Assembly (NCBI RefSeq): GCF_001401155.1
Contig: NZ_LJRO01000362.1
Coordinates: forward strand, 44,997 to 108,996
Length of the DNA: 64,000 nucleotides
Source: Pseudomonas tremae
GTDB lineage: Bacteria; Pseudomonadota; Gammaproteobacteria; Pseudomonadales; Pseudomonadaceae
Direction of reading: 5' to 3'
In this document: in pieces, positions 37,501 to 45,785 of the stretch
How the letters are laid out: every line of letters starts with the position of its first letter
Numbering within the stretch: the first letter of the stretch is position 1
Notes under the pieces: generated by a model
What the model was told of the DNA's origin: nothing
What the model saw: only the letters and a program-made list of their open reading frames with translations
Databases searched by the model: none
Translations under genes and position numbers: made by a program

Positions 37501-38018
37501 GTGAACAGTGCCAGAATCAGCGACACCACCAGCGCCGTATCCTGAGCGCGCGTGCCGGTCGAGTCGGCGACTGCGCCGATCAGGATATTCACGCCCAGCA
37601 CGATGCCTTTCAGTTGCAGCGCAATGTACGGCAGCATGCCGATCAGGCAGATCAGCGCCACCATCACTGCCAGTGACTGCGATTTGCCATAGCGCGCGGC
37701 GATGAAGTCGGCAATTGAGGTGATGTTTTCCTGCTTGCTGATCAGGACCATTTTTTGCAGCACCCAGGGCGCCAGGACCATCAGCACGATCGGCCCCAGA
37801 TAAATCGGCAGGAACGACCATAGCTGCTCGGCGGCCTGACCGACTGCGCCAAAGAACGTCCAGCTGGTGCAGTAGACCGCCAGCGACAGGCTGTATACCC
37901 AGGCGCGCATCGTCGGGCGCAGTGAAGCGCTGTACCGATCACCATAAAAGGCAATGGCGAACATGATGGCCATATAGGACAAGGCGACGGCCGCAATCAG
38001 CCCGCTGGACAGCGACAT
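34545..38018 (-). CDS. SLC5-type hybrid sensor kinase (CrbS/MxtR-like)
   Basis: The 1157-residue protein is a sensor fused to a transporter-like domain. Residues 1-490 form a sodium:solute-symporter (SLC5) membrane domain, with PAS-like sequence about 640-760. HisKA follows with the phospho-acceptor His806 in AAVSHDLMQPLNAARL, then an ATPase domain (N box near 917, VWDRGPGIPED, KGLGLGLAI). A C-terminal receiver has Asp1088 in LVDYHLDEG and Lys1139. Length and order match MxtR of P. aeruginosa/CrbS, which controls acetate and carbon use with an orphan LuxR-type response regulator. No regulator gene is adjacent. Start at 38018 begins the first membrane segment. Confidence 0.9.
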   Translation of the reverse strand: MSLSSGLIAAVALSYMAIMFAIAFYGDRYSASLRPTMRAWVYSLSLAVYCTSWTFFGAVGQAAEQLWSFLPIYLGPIVLMVLAPWVLQKMVLISKQENITSIADFIAARYGKSQSLAVMVALICLIGMLPYIALQLKGIVLGVNILIGAVADSTGTRAQDTALVVSLILALFTIVFGARNLDVTEHHRGMVLAIAFEALVKLFAFMAVGVFVTFGLYDGFDDLFNQAKLAPRLEEYWQDTINWPSMFVQTGVAMMAIVCLPRQFHVTVVENIEPQDLNLAKWVFPAYLALAALFVVPIALAGQMLLPDSMLPDSFVISLPLAHAHPSLALLAFIGGASAATGMVIVACVALSTMISNDMLLPWLLRRKNTERPFEAFRHWMLSVRRISIVMILLLAYVSYRMLGSTASLATIGQIAFAAITQLAPAMFGALYWKQANRRGVFAGLAAGIFIWFYTLVLPVAAHGMGWSLSSFPLLDWLHNNPLNLPISPMTQGVVLSMAGNCTLFAWVSMLSRTRVTEHWQAGRFIGQETQGRDYSRPLLAVQIEDLLSLSARFVGEDRAQQSFVRFADRQGKRFNPSQNADGDWIAHTERLLAGVLGTSSTRAVVKAAIEGREMQLEDVVRIADEASEVLQFNRALLQGAIENITQGISVVDQSLRLVAWNRRYLELFNYPEGLIGVGRPIADIIRYNAERGLCGPGEAEVHVARRLHWMRQGRAHTSERLFPNGQVIELIGNPMPGGGFVMSFTDITEFRAAEQALKGVNESLEQRVAARTHELSQLNQALTDAKGTAEAANESKTRFLAAVSHDLMQPLNAARLFSAALSHQQDGLAKDAQQLVQHLDSSLRSAEDLISDLLDISRLENGKITPDRQPFPLNALFDTLGAEFKALAGEQGLAFRVRGSSLRVDSDIKLLRRVLQNFLTNAFRYAKGPVLLGVRRHGDSLSLEVWDRGPGIPEDKRTVIFEEFKRLDSHKTHAAKGLGLGLAIADGLCRILEHPLQVRSWTGKGSVFSVRVPLATAQAPIPATQADISRPALNGTQVLCIDNEDSILIGMNSLLSRWGCQVWTARNRQECEVLLNNGMRPQIALVDYHLDEGETGTELMAWLRTRLGQPVPGVLISADGRPELIAQVHAAGLDYLPKPVKPAALRALLSRHVNLD

Positions 38019-38261
38019 TTCAAATTCCACACCGTATCGACAGCACGCAGTCTCGCACGATGCACACGGTTCGTCTTTGTCGACCAAGGTCGAGCGTGGC
38101 AGGGTGTCGCAGCGGTCTCTCGAACGCCTGCTGTGAAAGGGAAGGGCGCCAGGTGATGTGTAAAAGGAAATGTCCTATCGACATTCACTGAAGTTACGTC
38201 TTCAATGTGCCTCGGATTGGCGGTTGCGTCAGTTCGCCCCAGCCTCTCAGGACCATGGACG

Positions 38262-40136
38262 ATGAGCCAACAGTCGCAATTCAGCTTGCTCGGGAAACGT
38301 CGTTTCCTGCCATTTTTCATCACGCAGTCTCTCGGCGCGTTCAATGACAATATCTTCAAGCAGTCATTGATTCTCGCCATCCTTTACAAGCTGAGCATCG
38401 ACGGGGATCGCTCGATCTACGTCAACCTGTGTGCCTTGCTGTTCATTCTGCCGTTCTTCCTGTTTTCGGCACTGGCCGGGCAGTTCGGCGAGAAGTACCC
38501 CAAAGACAAGCTGATCCGCATCATCAAGTTCGGCGAGATCGTCATCATGACGGTCGGCGCTGCAGGTTTTCTGTTCAATCATCTTGAGCTGATGCTGGCG
38601 GCACTGTTTGCGATGGGCACGCATTCTGCGCTGTTCGGGCCGGTCAAGTATTCGATTCTGCCGCAGCACCTGCGTGAGAGTGAGCTGGTTGGCGGCAACG
38701 CGCTGGTCGAGATGGGGACGTTCCTGGCGATCCTTGCCGGCACCATCAGTGCGGGGGTGATGATGTCTTCCTTGCACTACGGCTGGATCGTCTCGGCGGC
38801 GACTGTGCTGGTGGCATGCCTTGGGTTCATTGCCAGTTTCGGCATCCCGAGCGCCTCTGCCGCTTCACCCGAGATGAAGCTCAACTGGAACATCTTTACC
38901 CAGTCCTGGGCGACCTTGCGGATGGGTTTGAAGCAAACTCCTGCCGTATCGCGTTCGATTGTCGGTAACTCGTGGTTCTGGTTCGTCGGTGCTATTTACC
39001 TGACGCAGATCCCGGCCTATGCCAAAGAGTGGATGTACGGGGATGAAACAGTCGTCACCCTGATCCTTACTGTGTTTTCCATCGGTATTGCATTGGGCTC
39101 GTTGCTCTGCGAGCGCTTGTCCGGGCACAAGGTCGAGATCGGTCTGGTGCCGTTCGGCTCGATGGGCATGACGATTTTCGGTCTATTGTTGTGGTGGCAT
39201 TCGGGCGGTTTCCCGCAAAACGTGCAGGCCAACGACTGGCTGGCAATACTTTCCTACGGGCAGGGCTGGCTGGTGCTGTTCGACATTCTGGGCATCGGCG
39301 TGTTCGGCGGCTTTTATATCGTGCCGCTGTACGCACTGATCCAGTCAAGAACCCCGGTCAAGGAGCGGTCACGAGTCATTGCGGCCAACAATATTCTCAA
39401 TGCGCTGTTCATGGTGATCTCGGCGATCGTCTCGATCCTGCTGCTGAGCTTTGCCAATCTGTCGATTCCGCAGCTGTTCCTGGCGGTTTCGCTGATGAAT
39501 ATCGCGGTGAACATCTACATCTTCAAAATCGTCCCCGAGTTCACGATGCGCTTCATGATCTGGCTGCTTGGCCATTCCATGTACCGCGTCGAACACCGTG
39601 ACCTGAACCGGATTCCAGACGAAGGTGCGGCGCTGCTGGTCTGCAACCATGTTTCCTTCGTCGACGCGCTGTTAATTGCCGGGGCGGTGAGGCGGCCGAT
39701 CCGGTTTGTCATGTATTACAAGATCTACCAGTTGCCGGTGCTCAACTTCATCTTCCGCACCGCGGGGACCATTCCGATTGCCGGGCGCAACGAAGACATG
39801 GAAATCTACGAGCAATCGTTCAAGCGGATCGCACAGTACCTCGCTGAGGGTGAGCTGGTGTGCATCTTCCCGGAAGGCAAGCTGACCACCGATGGCGAAA
39901 TCAACGGTTTCAAAAGCGGCATGAGCCGTATCATCGAGGAAACCCCGGTGCCGGTGATCCCGATGGCGCTGCAGGGGTTATGGGGCAGCTTCTTCAGCCG
40001 CGACCCCAGCAAGACGTTGTTTCGACGCCTGTGGTCGCGCGTGGTGCTGGTCGCCGGTTCGCCTATTGCCGCAGATGTTGCAACGCCGGTGGATGTGCGC
40101 GAAGCGGTCAAAGCGCTGAGAGGGGCAGTGCAGTAG
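38262..40136 (+). CDS. MFS transporter fused to PlsC-type acyltransferase
   Basis: The 624-residue protein joins an N-terminal 12-segment MFS domain (about 10-420, LplT-like with GAFNDNIFKQSLI) to a C-terminal glycerophospholipid acyltransferase. The latter has the HxxxxD motif His463-Asp468 in CNHVSFVDALL and FPEGKLTTDG (534-537). In E. coli LplT and Aas act as a lysophospholipid importer and acyltransferase; here importer and acyltransferase are one chain without the AMP-binding domain. It is divergent from the kinase gene with 243 bp between starts. Confidence 0.88.
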   Translation: MSQQSQFSLLGKRRFLPFFITQSLGAFNDNIFKQSLILAILYKLSIDGDRSIYVNLCALLFILPFFLFSALAGQFGEKYPKDKLIRIIKFGEIVIMTVGAAGFLFNHLELMLAALFAMGTHSALFGPVKYSILPQHLRESELVGGNALVEMGTFLAILAGTISAGVMMSSLHYGWIVSAATVLVACLGFIASFGIPSASAASPEMKLNWNIFTQSWATLRMGLKQTPAVSRSIVGNSWFWFVGAIYLTQIPAYAKEWMYGDETVVTLILTVFSIGIALGSLLCERLSGHKVEIGLVPFGSMGMTIFGLLLWWHSGGFPQNVQANDWLAILSYGQGWLVLFDILGIGVFGGFYIVPLYALIQSRTPVKERSRVIAANNILNALFMVISAIVSILLLSFANLSIPQLFLAVSLMNIAVNIYIFKIVPEFTMRFMIWLLGHSMYRVEHRDLNRIPDEGAALLVCNHVSFVDALLIAGAVRRPIRFVMYYKIYQLPVLNFIFRTAGTIPIAGRNEDMEIYEQSFKRIAQYLAEGELVCIFPEGKLTTDGEINGFKSGMSRIIEETPVPVIPMALQGLWGSFFSRDPSKTLFRRLWSRVVLVAGSPIAADVATPVDVREAVKALRGAVQ

Positions 40137-40166
40137 TAGCTGCACTGGCCTGAATGTTGTAACGCT

Positions 40167-40190
40167 GTGCGTCGCCCTCGGGCGACGCAC
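40167..40190. terminator. Hairpin between convergent MFS-acyltransferase and BASS genes
   Basis: A perfect 11-bp stem (GTGCGTCGCCC / GGGCGACGCAC) with a 2-base loop sits between two convergent stops. No T run is present. Confidence 0.5.
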
Positions 40191-40195
40191 ACGTA

Positions 40196-41143
40196 TCAAA
40201 GGCTCGGCTTGTCGTCTTCTTCCGGCATCTTCCTGAAATACGTCGACAGCAATGCACCGGAAATATTGTGCCAGACGCTGAACAGCGCGCTTGGCACTGC
40301 CGCCAGTGGCGAGAAGTGTGCGCTGGCCAGTGCTGCCCCCAGGCCTGAGTTCTGCATGCCGACTTCCAGTGCCAGTGACTTGCGTTGCGGCAGTGGCAGT
40401 TTGAACACCTTGCCGGTGAAGTAACCCAGCAGAAAGCCGAAGGTATTGTGCAGGATTACCACGGCCATGATCAGCAGGCCGGATTCGGCGATTTTCGCCT
40501 GACTGACCGCGACTACGGCGCAGACGATCATCACGATGCTCACTACCGACACCAGTGGCAGAACGTCCACGGCGTAACGGACCCGCGCGCCCAGCAATCG
40601 CTGGGCGACCACGCCCAATACAATCGGCAGCATGACCAGTTGCAGGATCGACCAGAACATATCGAGGAAGGACACCGGCAGCCACGCCGACGCCAGCAAC
40701 CAGATCAGGGTCGGGGTCAGCAGCGGGGCGAGCAGGGTGGTGACTGCAGCGATTGCCACCGCCAGCGCCAGATCACCCTTTGCCAGCCAGGCCATGACGT
40801 TGGATGAAGTGCCGCTCGGGCAGCAACCGACCAGAATCACACCCACGGCGATTTCCGGCGGCAGTTGAAACACCTGACACAGCAACCACGCCACGCCGGG
40901 CATGATCACAAAATGCGCGATCACGCCCAGTGCCACGCGCCAGGGGTTACGCGCAACTTCAGAGAAATCTTCGAGTTTCAGGGTCAGGCCCATGCCGAAC
41001 ATGACCAGCCCCAGCAGCGGCACAATCCAGCTTTTCAGGCCGATGAAGACCTGCGGGAACAGAAACGCCAGGATGGCGAACAGCAGCACCCAGTAAGCAA
41101 AGGTATTACCGACAAACCGACTCAAGGCTGCCAACGCACGCAT
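40196..41143 (-). CDS. Bile acid:sodium symporter (BASS/ACR3-related) family transporter
   Basis: The 315-residue membrane protein has about nine to ten hydrophobic segments and the family's VGVILVGCCPSGTSSNVMAWLAKGD motif (about 110-135), which forms the crossover helix of BASS transporters, and later FLLGYFTGKVF. Likely an inner-membrane Na+-coupled organic-anion carrier; the substrate is unknown and bile acids are not implied. Confidence 0.88.
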   Translation of the reverse strand: MRALAALSRFVGNTFAYWVLLFAILAFLFPQVFIGLKSWIVPLLGLVMFGMGLTLKLEDFSEVARNPWRVALGVIAHFVIMPGVAWLLCQVFQLPPEIAVGVILVGCCPSGTSSNVMAWLAKGDLALAVAIAAVTTLLAPLLTPTLIWLLASAWLPVSFLDMFWSILQLVMLPIVLGVVAQRLLGARVRYAVDVLPLVSVVSIVMIVCAVVAVSQAKIAESGLLIMAVVILHNTFGFLLGYFTGKVFKLPLPQRKSLALEVGMQNSGLGAALASAHFSPLAAVPSALFSVWHNISGALLSTYFRKMPEEDDKPSL

Positions 41144-41184
41144 GGCTCGTTCCTTCCTGTTTGAATAGTTGGTGTGAAATGAAT

Positions 41185-41206
41185 GCGCCGTCTGAAAAGA
41201 CGGCGC
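41185..41206 (-). terminator. Terminator downstream of rdgC
   Basis: GCGCCGTCT and AGACGGCGC form a perfect 9-bp stem with a GAAA loop 43 bp after the rdgC stop. The exit side in minus orientation reads ATTCATTTC, a weak T run. Confidence 0.6.
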
Positions 41207-41248
41207 GGTGTTTCAGGCATCAAGGTTCGAAGCAACCGCGAGCGGGTA

Positions 41249-42169
41249 TCAGATCCCTTGCGGAATTTCTTCGCCGCCCAGTGCTTCGAACAACTCCGGC
41301 AGAAACTCGCCGAAGGTCAGCATCATCAAGGTGAAACTGGCGTCGAGCTGGCCCAGCGCCTCATCGCCGCCGTCCTGTTCAGCCTGATCTTGCAGCAGGT
41401 CTTCGAACTTCAGGCGCTTGACCACCAGTTTGTCGTCCAGCACGAACGACAGCTTGTCCTGCCAGGCCAGCGACAGCTGGGTGACGACCTTGCCGGTGTT
41501 CAGGTGCAACTGGATCTCGTCGCTGGTCAGGTCCTGACGCTTGCAACGTACAATGCCGCCATCTTCATGGGTGTCGCGCAGTTCGCATTCGTCCAGCACA
41601 AAGAAGTTGTCCGCCGCTTTCTGGGTCTTGACCCAGTCGGTCATGGTCGCGCTTGGCGAAACCTTGACGGTCAGCGGACGTACCGGCAGTGAGCCGATGA
41701 CTTCACGCAGGGTCGACAGCAGGTCTTCCGCGCGTTTCGGGCTGGACGCGTTGACCAGGATCAGACCCTGTTTCGGCGCAATGGCGGCAAAGGTCGCGGA
41801 GCGGCGTATAAAGGCACGCGGCAGGAAGGCCTGGATGATTTCATCCTTGAGCTGATCGCGTTCCTTTTTATAGACCTTGCGCATCTGCTCGGCTTCGATC
41901 TCGTCGACCTTTTCCTTGAGTGCGTCGCGTACGACGCTGCCCGGCAGAATGCGCTCTTCCTTGCGTGCGGCGATCAGCATGAAGTCCTGGCTGATGTGTA
42001 CCAATGGAGCGTCTTCGCCTTTGCCGAACGGAGCGACGAAACCATAGGTGGCCACCTCCTGGCTGGCGCAAGCACGGGCCGGTTTGGTCGCAAGTGCTGT
42101 CTCCAGCGCTTCGGCATCAAAAGGCACGTCCTGGGTCAGGCGATAGACAAGCAGGTTTTTGAACCACAT
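41249..42169 (-). CDS. rdgC: Recombination-associated protein RdgC
   Basis: RdgC is a toroidal DNA-binding protein that dampens RecA-dependent recombination. The 306-residue protein starts MWFKNLLVYRLTQDV and carries FVAPFGKGEDAPLVH, LIAARKEERILPGSVVRD and FLPRAFIRRSATFAAI, all typical of RdgC. Length is standard. It stands alone upstream of the tRNA-Val/Asp pair with 171 bp between. Confidence 0.96.
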   Translation of the reverse strand: MWFKNLLVYRLTQDVPFDAEALETALATKPARACASQEVATYGFVAPFGKGEDAPLVHISQDFMLIAARKEERILPGSVVRDALKEKVDEIEAEQMRKVYKKERDQLKDEIIQAFLPRAFIRRSATFAAIAPKQGLILVNASSPKRAEDLLSTLREVIGSLPVRPLTVKVSPSATMTDWVKTQKAADNFFVLDECELRDTHEDGGIVRCKRQDLTSDEIQLHLNTGKVVTQLSLAWQDKLSFVLDDKLVVKRLKFEDLLQDQAEQDGGDEALGQLDASFTLMMLTFGEFLPELFEALGGEEIPQGI

Positions 42170-42290
42170 GAGGTGAATCTCTCTTTCTATACAAAGGCGG
42201 GCATTATTCGCTCCTAAGCTGCTTCGGCCAACCCTGCACAGCGCGTTTGTAAGCCTTTGGAAGGATTATAAAAATTATTTAAAAAATCGC

Positions 42291-42319
42291 TTGCCAGAGC
42301 ACAGGTCGCTCCGTAGAAT
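42291..42319 (+). promoter_or_regulatory. Strong stable-RNA promoter for tRNA-Val/tRNA-Asp
   Basis: TTGCCA and TAGAAT are spaced exactly 17 bp. A nearly pure A/T stretch (42264-42288) lies just upstream like an UP element and a GC-rich discriminator follows. The predicted start is about 15 bp before tRNA-Val. Confidence 0.85.
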
Positions 42320-42340
42320 GCGCGCCACACCGAGAGTGAA

Positions 42341-42416
42341 GGGTGATTAGCTCAGCTGGGAGAGCAGCTGCCTTACAAGCAGCGGGTCGGCGGTTCGATC
42401 CCGTCATCACCCACCA
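42341..42416 (+). tRNA. tRNA-Val, anticodon TAC
   Basis: The 76-base gene has the acceptor stem GGGTGAT / ATCACCC with A73 and encoded CCA. The D arm is AGCTCAGCTGGGAGAGC, the anticodon loop is CTTACAA with TAC at 42374-42376 and the T loop is GGTTCGATC. It is the first of two co-transcribed tRNAs. Confidence 0.97.
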
Positions 42417-42437
42417 AACTCACTTTTAGTGTTACGC

Positions 42438-42514
42438 GCAGCGGTAGTTCAGTCGGTTAGAATACCGGCCTGTCACGCCGGGGGTCGCGGGTTCGAGTCC
42501 CGTCCGCTGCGCCA
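42438..42514 (+). tRNA. tRNA-Asp, anticodon GTC
   Basis: The 77-base gene has the acceptor stem GCAGCGG / CCGCTGC, G73 and encoded CCA. The anticodon loop is CTGTCAC with GTC at 42472-42474 and the T arm is GCGGGTTCGAGTCCCGT. It lies 21 bp after tRNA-Val, without its own promoter. Confidence 0.97.
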
Positions 42515-42551
42515 TATTCAGCTTCAAGGCCCTTGAACTCCTTGAAGCAAA

Positions 42552-42580
42552 CAGAAAGCCCGCCTTGTGCGGGTTTTCTG
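42552..42580 (+). terminator. Terminator after the tRNA pair
   Basis: CCCGC and GCGGG form the stem with a CTTGT loop, extended by CAGAAA pairing with TTTTCTG, leaving a T-rich exit 38 bp after tRNA-Asp. Confidence 0.8.
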
Positions 42581-42714
42581 CTTTCTGATGCTTTGAAAAA
42601 GCACATCTTTGATTATTTGGCGTAAAGGCAACTGCCAATTGTGTTGATGCCTGTCCCGGTTGATGTCGTTTTTCCAGGCTGGCGTCTTGTATCGCCAGCC
42701 CGTGCAGACATTCA

Positions 42715-43524
42715 TTATTCGGTTTTAGTCGCCATCAAGGCGTTCACCTCACCGTAGGTGTGTGCTTTAAGCGCATGGGTGTCGAGTTGGCCTCTGTCGA
42801 GAAAGCTGCGCGCCAACCCGGCCATTGCGCCCTGCAGAAACTCGGCGATGCTCGAGCCGGCGCTCAATCGTCTGACGCCCAGACGCTTCAACTCTTCTAC
42901 CGATGGCAGACCTTCCCGCGACAGCAGGTTGACCGGTAACGTGCTTTCAAGGCAAATAGTGCCGATGTCGCTCGACGTTACAACGCCTGCCGCAAATAGC
43001 CCGTTCGCCCCGGCATCGGCATACAGTGCTGCGCGTTTCAGAAGTTCTTCCAGACGTTGTTCGACGGGGAACAGATTCTTTAAATAAACATCGGTTCTTA
43101 CATTGATAAACAGCCTGACGCCGGTCAGGTCTGCCACCTTTTTAGCAACGTCGATCTTGCGCACAAGCAACTCCGGAGAGTTTGTGCCGTCTTCGATATT
43201 AATGCCTACCGCCCCTGCGGCAATCACGGCATGGATTACTTTTTCGACCTGTGCCGGATCATCCGAGTAGCCGCCCTCGATATCTACGGTGAGCGGGACG
43301 CTGAGCACGCGTGCCATTGACCTGACGGTAGTGCTCAGCAGGTCGAGTGGCAGCTTGTTGCCATCCGGATAACCATGCGACCAGGCCACTGCCGCGCTGC
43401 TCGTCGCCACCGCCTTGGCGCCCAGGCTTTCGACCATGCGTGCGCCGCCCGCATCGGCTACGTTGGCCAGGATCAGCAGTCCATTTTTATGCAAATTGTG
43501 AAAAACAGTATCCAGTGCAGTCAT
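42715..43524 (-). CDS. Isocitrate lyase/PEP mutase family protein
   Basis: The 269-residue protein has the (beta/alpha)8 PEP-mutase pattern: ILANVADAGGARMVESLGAK, LTVDIEGGYSDDP with the metal-binding Asp, GINIEDGTN and FINVRTDVYL. It lacks the KKCGH active-site loop of true isocitrate lyase, so it is more like oxaloacetate decarboxylase or phosphonopyruvate-type hydrolases. Substrate unknown. It is a single gene read toward the tRNA pair. Confidence 0.85.
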   Translation of the reverse strand: MTALDTVFHNLHKNGLLILANVADAGGARMVESLGAKAVATSSAAVAWSHGYPDGNKLPLDLLSTTVRSMARVLSVPLTVDIEGGYSDDPAQVEKVIHAVIAAGAVGINIEDGTNSPELLVRKIDVAKKVADLTGVRLFINVRTDVYLKNLFPVEQRLEELLKRAALYADAGANGLFAAGVVTSSDIGTICLESTLPVNLLSREGLPSVEELKRLGVRRLSAGSSIAEFLQGAMAGLARSFLDRGQLDTHALKAHTYGEVNALMATKTE

Positions 43525-43861
43525 TACAATTCAACTCCTTCGAGACGCGGCTTTATATGGCAAGGTCCGGTTGATTGTTACAGCGCGGCACGGCTTCTCA
43601 TACAGTGCCGTATCGGTTGTTTCAGCACATCATCAGGTAAGACGTTGTCTTTTACAATGTCAGTCATTTCCTTATTTATTGAAATTAGTGGCTCGCTCTC
43701 CGTTTGGACTGATCAAGCCCTTGATTTCTCCTCTTTGCTGGTATTAGCTGGTTTTACGAGTCGGCACCCTAAGTGGTGCTGGCCGAGTGCTTGATTACCT
43801 GATTTTATATAATCGCCCAGTCAGGGCGGTTGAACACTGCCTATTCAAATAAGGAAGTTAT
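43525..43861. other. AT-rich gap between PEP-mutase-like gene and secreted protein
   Basis: This 337-bp stretch is the joint promoter region of two divergent genes. It has no supported gene. The only clear element is the TATAAT at 43808 listed separately. Confidence 0.5.
43808..43813 (+). promoter_or_regulatory. Candidate -10 element for the secreted-protein gene
   Basis: A perfect TATAAT stands 48 bp before the ATG. The -35 position is poor. A small inverted repeat CGCCC/GGGCG (43814-43828) begins directly after it and could bind a regulator. Confidence 0.45.
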
Positions 43862-44257
43862 ATGAACACGTGTCTAAAACTGTTATTGGCCGTTTCGGTC
43901 ATGGCAGCCTCCGTCAGCGCCCTGGCCTCGGCTGCGCTGCACACTGCAACTATAGACCAGCACGGCACTGTCGTTGCTCAGTCTTCCCCATGGATCAAAT
44001 CCGTTAGCTACAACAGTCAGAGTGATTACTTTGCGACGTATAAAGTATTCTTCAAAGAGGGACAGTTTGAAAAGTCCCCTGGTTTCTGCGCCGTGTCGTC
44101 TATTGACACCAGTGATTATGAGCGCCTGTTCTACGGCCACGCCAAGTTGGGCGGCGCTGCTACAACAAAAGAAGTCAATGTATTGGGCCTCATGGTAGGC
44201 AAGCGCGGCGCTTCGGGGGATTCCTCGATGAGTTTCCAGTTGGCGTGCAGTAACTGA
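43862..44257 (+). CDS. Small secreted protein of unknown function
   Basis: The 131-residue protein has a signal peptide (about residues 1-24, ending VSALASA). The mature part is about 107 residues rich in Ser, Tyr and Gly, with two Cys (in SPGFCAVSS and QLACSN) that could form a disulfide. The rhythm of short beta-like segments (WIKSVSYN, FATYKVFFKEGQF) suggests a small beta-sandwich. I recognise no family. A ribosome site AAGGAAG lies before the ATG, and its own terminator follows, so it is a monocistronic unit. Confidence 0.75.
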   Translation: MNTCLKLLLAVSVMAASVSALASAALHTATIDQHGTVVAQSSPWIKSVSYNSQSDYFATYKVFFKEGQFEKSPGFCAVSSIDTSDYERLFYGHAKLGGAATTKEVNVLGLMVGKRGASGDSSMSFQLACSN

Positions 44258-44288
44258 ATGAGTGGGCCTCGCTTCATGCGAGGCTCAT
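44258..44288 (+). terminator. Terminator after the secreted-protein gene
   Basis: GCCTCGC and GCGAGGC with a 5-base loop, extended by ATGAG and CTCAT, form a long stem directly after the stop codon. The exit is AACTT, so the T run is weak. Confidence 0.55.
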
Positions 44289-44537
44289 AACTTGGAGTGG
44301 CGCCGATTAGCACTGTTGATTTCCAGGACCACTCATCATGCAATTGCCTGCCTGCCACTGGTTATCTGACAAAGCTGAGCTGTGATGGCAAGCTAGAGTT
44401 AAGTGGTCGCCCTTAATATTGGCGCTTTGATAGATCGTCTCTGCGCTGACTGTTTTGTAAACGACTAATCCCCCGGCTTTCCATTCAGCGCGTTTGCGCC
44501 GATCATTCGTCCATTCCCTCACAAGAATGGACGTGTC

Positions 44538-45728
44538 ATGAATCTACCTTTGCAAGGTATCAAAGTGGTGGAGCTGGGCCAGCTTATTGCCGGGCCTTTT
44601 GCGGCGAAGATCCTTGCCGAGTTCGGTGCCGAAGTCATCAAGGTCGAGCCGCCGCTGACGGGTGACCCATTACGCAAGTGGCGTCTGCTGCATAACGGTA
44701 CTTCCGTCTGGTGGGCGGTGCAGTCGCGAAACAAGCAATCGGTAACCCTCGATCTGCGTCAGCCCAAGGCGCAGGAAATGGCTCGGCGGCTGATCCGTGA
44801 TGCCGATGTGCTGATCGAGAACTTCCGCCCCGGTACGCTTGAAAGCTGGGGCTTGAGCTGGGAGGAGCTGCATGCGCTCAACCCGAAGCTGATCATGTTG
44901 CGGGTTTCCGGCTACGGGCAGACCGGCCCTTATCGGGACCGGCCTGGTTTCGGTGTGATAGGCGAGGCAATGGGGGGGGTGCGACATTTATCGGGTGAGG
45001 TGGGGCGCACGCCGGTGCGTGTCGGTGTGTCGATCGGTGATTCGCTGTCTGCGCTGCACGGCGTTATTGGCATCCTGCTGGCTTTGCGTCACCGCGAGCA
45101 AAGAGGTGGCGACGGTCAGCAGATCGACGTCGCGCTGTACGAGTCGGTGTTCAATATGATGGAGAGCCTGATTCCAGAGTACTCAGTATTCAATACGGTT
45201 CGTGAGCCGGCTGGCAGCAGCCTGCCAGGTATCGCCCCGACCAATGCTTACCGCTGCAATGACGGCAAGTACGCCCTGATCGCGGGTAATGGCGACAGCA
45301 TCTATCGTCGTCTGATGGAGAAGATAGGTCGCATGGACCTTGCCAACGATCCTGAGCTTGCGCACAACGAGGGCCGGGTCAGGCACGTGGCGCGCATTGA
45401 TGCGGCCATCTCGACCTGGACCGCCGAGCGCTCGCTTGACGATGTGCTGGCGGCCCTTACAGAGGCGCGTATTCCAGCGGGCAAGATCTACGACGCAGCG
45501 GACATAGCCAGCGATCCGCATTATCAGGCGCGAGATATGCTGCTGCAGACCACACTGGATGACGGCACCCCAGTCACCGTGCCGGGCATTGTGCCCAAGC
45601 TGCTGGACACGCCAGGACAGGTCCGGTCGCCCGCACCGACACTTGGGCAGCACACCGATGTAGTGCTGGAAGCACACGGTATCGATGCCGACACCCGCGC
45701 AGAGTGGCGTCGGTTGGGCATCATCTGA
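44538..45728 (+). CDS. CaiB/BaiF (family III) CoA-transferase
   Basis: The 396-residue protein has the family start LQGIKVVELGQLIAGPFAAK, the CoA-binding VIKVEPPLTGDPLRKWR and QSRNKQSVTLDLR, then LIENFRPGTLESWGLS and YGQTGPYRDRPGFG. Such enzymes move CoA between organic acids through a covalent Asp intermediate. Substrates cannot be told. It is followed 57 bp later by a VOC protein on the same strand, and the two may act on one pathway. Confidence 0.9.
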   Translation: MNLPLQGIKVVELGQLIAGPFAAKILAEFGAEVIKVEPPLTGDPLRKWRLLHNGTSVWWAVQSRNKQSVTLDLRQPKAQEMARRLIRDADVLIENFRPGTLESWGLSWEELHALNPKLIMLRVSGYGQTGPYRDRPGFGVIGEAMGGVRHLSGEVGRTPVRVGVSIGDSLSALHGVIGILLALRHREQRGGDGQQIDVALYESVFNMMESLIPEYSVFNTVREPAGSSLPGIAPTNAYRCNDGKYALIAGNGDSIYRRLMEKIGRMDLANDPELAHNEGRVRHVARIDAAISTWTAERSLDDVLAALTEARIPAGKIYDAADIASDPHYQARDMLLQTTLDDGTPVTVPGIVPKLLDTPGQVRSPAPTLGQHTDVVLEAHGIDADTRAEWRRLGII

Positions 45729-45785
45729 TCCATAATCTCGCTGCTGACGTAAACAAAACTCTATTTTTCAAACGGAGCTGATCCC

